A stretch of 6,144 nucleotides of DNA. Origin: Alphaproteobacteria bacterium (GTDB taxonomy: Bacteria > Pseudomonadota > Alphaproteobacteria > Rhodobacterales > Rhodobacteraceae). Below are positions 3,415 through 6,144 of this stretch, one piece after another. Positions within the stretch are counted from its first letter, which is position 1; the number at the start of each line of letters is the position of its first letter. The stretch lies in the NCBI GenBank assembly GCA_003696705.1, contig RFGD01000106.1, forward strand, positions 1-6,144, in the 5' to 3' direction. The notes beneath the pieces were generated by a model. That model had not been told where the DNA came from, did not search any database, and saw only the letters and a list, made by a program, of their open reading frames with translations. Made by a program: the position numbers and the translations under genes.

Positions 3415-6144
3415 GTGAACGACACTCCTGAAACCCCTGAATCGGAAGGGGAAACGCCCCCCGAGCGCGTCCCGTACGAGGGTCCGGTCATCTCGATCGA
3501 GGAGGAGATGCGCTCTTCCTACCTCGACTATGCGATGAGCGTCATCGTCAGCCGGGCGATCCCGGACCTGCGCGACGGTCTGAAGCCCGTCCACCGCCGG
3601 ATCCTCTATGCCATGCACGAGACCGGCAACACCTGGGACAAGCCGTATCGCAAGTCGGCGCGGCCCGTCGGGGACGTCATGGGGAAATACCACCCCCACG
3701 GCGACGCCGCGATCTACGACGCGCTCGTGCGCATGGCGCAGCCCTTTTCGATGTCGCTGCCCCTTCTCGACGGGCAGGGCAACTTCGGCTCGATGGACGG
3801 CGACAGCCCCGCCGCCATGCGCTACACGGAAGTGCGTCTGGCCAAGCCGGCCGGTGCCCTTCTTGCCGACATCGACAAGGACACGGTCGACTTCCAGCCT
3901 AACTATGACGGCAAGGACCTCGAGCCCGTCGTCCTGCCGGCGCGCTTTCCCAACATGCTGGTCAACGGGGCCGGCGGCATCGCCGTCGGCATGGCGACCA
4001 ACATCCCGCCCCACAACCTGGGCGAGGTGATCGACGCGACCGTCGCGCTGATCGAGCAACCCGACCTGTCGTCGGAGGCGCTCATGCGCTACGTGCCGGC
4101 GCCCGACTTCCCGACGGGCGGCATCATCCTTGGCCGGTCGGGGGCGCGGAAGGCCTATACCGAGGGGCGCGGCAGCGTCGTCGTGCGGGCCCGCACCCGG
4201 GTCGAGGAAATCCGCAAGGACCGTTTCGCCATCATCGTCGACGAGATCCCCTATCAGGTGAACAAGGCGGCGATGATCGAGAAGATCGCCGAAATGGTCC
4301 GCGACAAGAAGATCGAGGGCATTGCCCACATCCAGGACGAATCGGACCGCGTCGGCGTGCGGGTGGTCATCGAGCTCAAGCGCGACGCCACGCCCGAGGT
4401 GGTGCTGAACCAGCTCTACCGGTTCACGCCGATGCAGACGAGCTTCGGGTGCAACATGCTGGCGCTGAACGGCGGGCGCCCGGAACAGCTGACGCTGCGC
4501 GACTTCCTGACGAACTTCATCGCCTTCCGCGAAGAGGTCGTCTCTCGGCGCACGGCCTTCGAGCTTCGCAAGGCGCGTGAACGCAGCCACGTCCTTTGCG
4601 GGCTGGCTGTCGCCGTCTCGAACGTCGACGAGGTGGTGCAGACGATCCGCGCTTCGGCCGACCCTGCCGAGGCCCGCGAACGGCTCATGTCCCGGCGCTG
4701 GCCGGCGGCCGACATTGCCGAATACATCCAGCTTATCGACGACCCGACCCACCGGATGAACGACGACGGGACCTACAACCTGTCCGAGACGCAGGCCCGC
4801 GCCATTCTGGACCTGCGGCTGCAACGGCTGACGGCCATGGGCGTGAAGGAAGTCACCGATGAGCTTCAGTCGCTGGCCGACGCCATTCGCGACTATCTCG
4901 ACATCCTGCGCTCTCGCGAGCGGATCATGGCCATCATCACCGAGGAACTTCTGGCCGTGAAGGCCGAGTTCGCCGTGCCCCGCCGCACCGAGATCGTCGA
5001 GGACGAGGGCGATTTCGACATCGAGGATCTGATCGAGCGCGAGGACATGGTCGTGACCGTCACCCAGGGCGGCTACATCAAGCGCACGCCGCTTGCCGAA
5101 TACCGGGCCCAGCACCGGGGCGGCAAGGGGCTGGCCGGCATGTCGACCAAGGAAGACGACGTCGTGACCACGCTCTTCGTGGCCGACACGCATACGCCGC
5201 TTCTCTTCTTCACGACCGACGGCATGGTCTACAAGCTCAAGACCTGGCGCCTGCCGCCGGGGGGGCGCAACGCACGCGGCAAGGCGATCATCAATATCCT
5301 GCCCATCGCGCAGGGGGTCTCGGTCGCCGCGATCATGCCGGTCGACGCCCCCGAGGAAGAATGGGAGAACCTGCAGATCGTGTTCGCCACCAGCTCGGGC
5401 GACGTGCGGCGCAACCGCCTTTCCGATTTCACCAACGTGAAGTCGAACGGCAAGATCGCCATGAAGCTGCCCGAAGGCGTCGAGCTGGTGAACGCCCGCA
5501 TCTGCACCGAGGACGACGATGTCCTTCTGGTGACGGCGAAGGGACGGGCCATCCGCTTCCCGACGACGGATGTGCGGGTCTTCAAGGGGCGCGATTCGAC
5601 CGGCGTGCGCGGTATCCGCCTTGCGCCGGGCGATCGCGTCGTCTCGATGGCCACGCTTCGCCACTTCGAGGCCACGGCCGAGGAGCGCGCCGCCTATCTG
5701 AAGATGCGCCGCGCCGTCGAAGGCGCCCTTGAAGAGCCGAGCGAGGATGAGGAAGCCGTCGCCGATGTCGCCCTCTCGCCCGAGCGCTATGCGGAAATGT
5801 CGGCGGCCGAGGAACTCATCCTGACGATCACCGAGCGCGGCCTCGGCAAGCTGTCGTCGAGCCACGACTACCCGGTCCGTGGCCGCGGCGGCCAAGGCGT
5901 CATGGCCATCGACAAGGGCCTGCGCGGCGGCGAACTGGTCGCGGCCTTCCCGGTCGAACTTGACGACCAGATCATGCTCGTCACCTCGACGGGCAAGGCC
6001 ATCCGCTGTCCCGTGGCCGACATCTCGTTCCGCTCGCGCAGCGCCGGCGGCGTGAAGGTCCTGGACGTCGCACCGGGCGAGACGGTCGTCTCGGTCGCGC
6101 GCATCGCCGAACAGGCCGACAGCGCCCCCGCCGCCGAGGACTGA
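3415..6144 (+). CDS. gyrA: DNA gyrase subunit A
   Basis: This encodes a complete 909-residue GyrA (E. coli 875), the DNA cleavage and wrapping subunit of the A2B2 gyrase that introduces negative supercoils using ATP. The breakage-reunion domain begins near residue 27 (ISIEEEMRSSYLDYAMSVIV). The quinolone-determining region reads HPHGDAAIYD (93-102). The catalytic tyrosine is Tyr137 in AAMRYTE, and GIAVGMATNIPPHN (188-201) carries the intercalating isoleucine Ile189. The C-terminal beta-pinwheel starts near 545 and contains a GyrA box, QHRGGKG (566-572), which marks it as GyrA rather than ParC. I chose the GTG at 3415, giving an N-terminus VNDTPETPES, because it fits the family and follows the promoter. 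Alternative starts are the ATG at 3358 and TTG at 3340. Oddities are Ala98 where E. coli has Ser83, a charged insertion at about 748-798, and a short tail. The stop is the last codon of the window. Confidence 0.97.
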   Translation: MNDTPETPESEGETPPERVPYEGPVISIEEEMRSSYLDYAMSVIVSRAIPDLRDGLKPVHRRILYAMHETGNTWDKPYRKSARPVGDVMGKYHPHGDAAIYDALVRMAQPFSMSLPLLDGQGNFGSMDGDSPAAMRYTEVRLAKPAGALLADIDKDTVDFQPNYDGKDLEPVVLPARFPNMLVNGAGGIAVGMATNIPPHNLGEVIDATVALIEQPDLSSEALMRYVPAPDFPTGGIILGRSGARKAYTEGRGSVVVRARTRVEEIRKDRFAIIVDEIPYQVNKAAMIEKIAEMVRDKKIEGIAHIQDESDRVGVRVVIELKRDATPEVVLNQLYRFTPMQTSFGCNMLALNGGRPEQLTLRDFLTNFIAFREEVVSRRTAFELRKARERSHVLCGLAVAVSNVDEVVQTIRASADPAEARERLMSRRWPAADIAEYIQLIDDPTHRMNDDGTYNLSETQARAILDLRLQRLTAMGVKEVTDELQSLADAIRDYLDILRSRERIMAIITEELLAVKAEFAVPRRTEIVEDEGDFDIEDLIEREDMVVTVTQGGYIKRTPLAEYRAQHRGGKGLAGMSTKEDDVVTTLFVADTHTPLLFFTTDGMVYKLKTWRLPPGGRNARGKAIINILPIAQGVSVAAIMPVDAPEEEWENLQIVFATSSGDVRRNRLSDFTNVKSNGKIAMKLPEGVELVNARICTEDDDVLLVTAKGRAIRFPTTDVRVFKGRDSTGVRGIRLAPGDRVVSMATLRHFEATAEERAAYLKMRRAVEGALEEPSEDEEAVADVALSPERYAEMSAAEELILTITERGLGKLSSSHDYPVRGRGGQGVMAIDKGLRGGELVAAFPVELDDQIMLVTSTGKAIRCPVADISFRSRSAGGVKVLDVAPGETVVSVARIAEQADSAPAAED

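Noticed and set aside
3277..5895. Very long minus-strand open frame (872 codons) opposite gyrA
   Set aside because: It mirrors the codon bias of a GC-rich gene. Its translation is His/Arg/Asp/Gly-rich, lacks any recognisable domain, and lies across an unmistakable gyrA and the usg/gyrA control region.
3415..6144. ParC (topoisomerase IV subunit A) instead of GyrA
   Set aside because: A GyrA box and a full six-blade-length C-terminal domain are present, and the length of about 909 residues fits GyrA.

Overview
The window is GC-rich chromosomal DNA, very probably from an alphaproteobacterium and most likely from the Rhodobacterales. I base this on how closely the GyrA, Usg, arginase and ornithine cyclodeaminase proteins resemble what I know of those families. 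No database search was possible. The genes are ordinary, intact and densely packed. I see no mobile element, CRISPR array, tRNA or rRNA, and no gene-free stretch longer than about 215 bases. I found no convincing new biological system. The most interesting material is regulatory and lies in the two divergent intergenic regions.

Layout: (1) 1-333, +, is the 3' part of a DsbB-family membrane thiol oxidoreductase; its 5' end lies outside the window. (2) 286-771, -, is an Lrp/AsnC-family regulator that converges on dsbB and overlaps its 3' end by 48 bases. (3) 772-889 is a short AT-rich divergent control region with a 13-base direct repeat spaced 21 bases apart and candidate promoters facing both ways. 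(4) 890-1819 and 1837-2883, +, encode arginase and ornithine cyclodeaminase in a tight two-gene operon. (5) 2932-3201, -, is usg, a small conserved gene of unknown function. (6) 3202-3414 is the usg/gyrA divergent region, with an AT-rich core, a sigma70-like promoter and a spaced inverted repeat. (7) 3415-6144, +, is a complete gyrA whose stop codon is the last codon of the window.

Functionally, arginase and ornithine cyclodeaminase together convert arginine to urea plus ornithine, and then ornithine to proline plus ammonia. This is a short catabolic route that bypasses ornithine aminotransferase. The divergently encoded Lrp/AsnC regulator is the obvious candidate for its amino-acid-responsive control, and the direct repeat between the genes is the obvious candidate operator. 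dsbB, usg and gyrA look like unrelated housekeeping neighbours. GyrA has three features worth noting: alanine at the position equivalent to E. coli Ser83, a roughly 50-residue charged insertion in the C-terminal domain, and almost no acidic tail.
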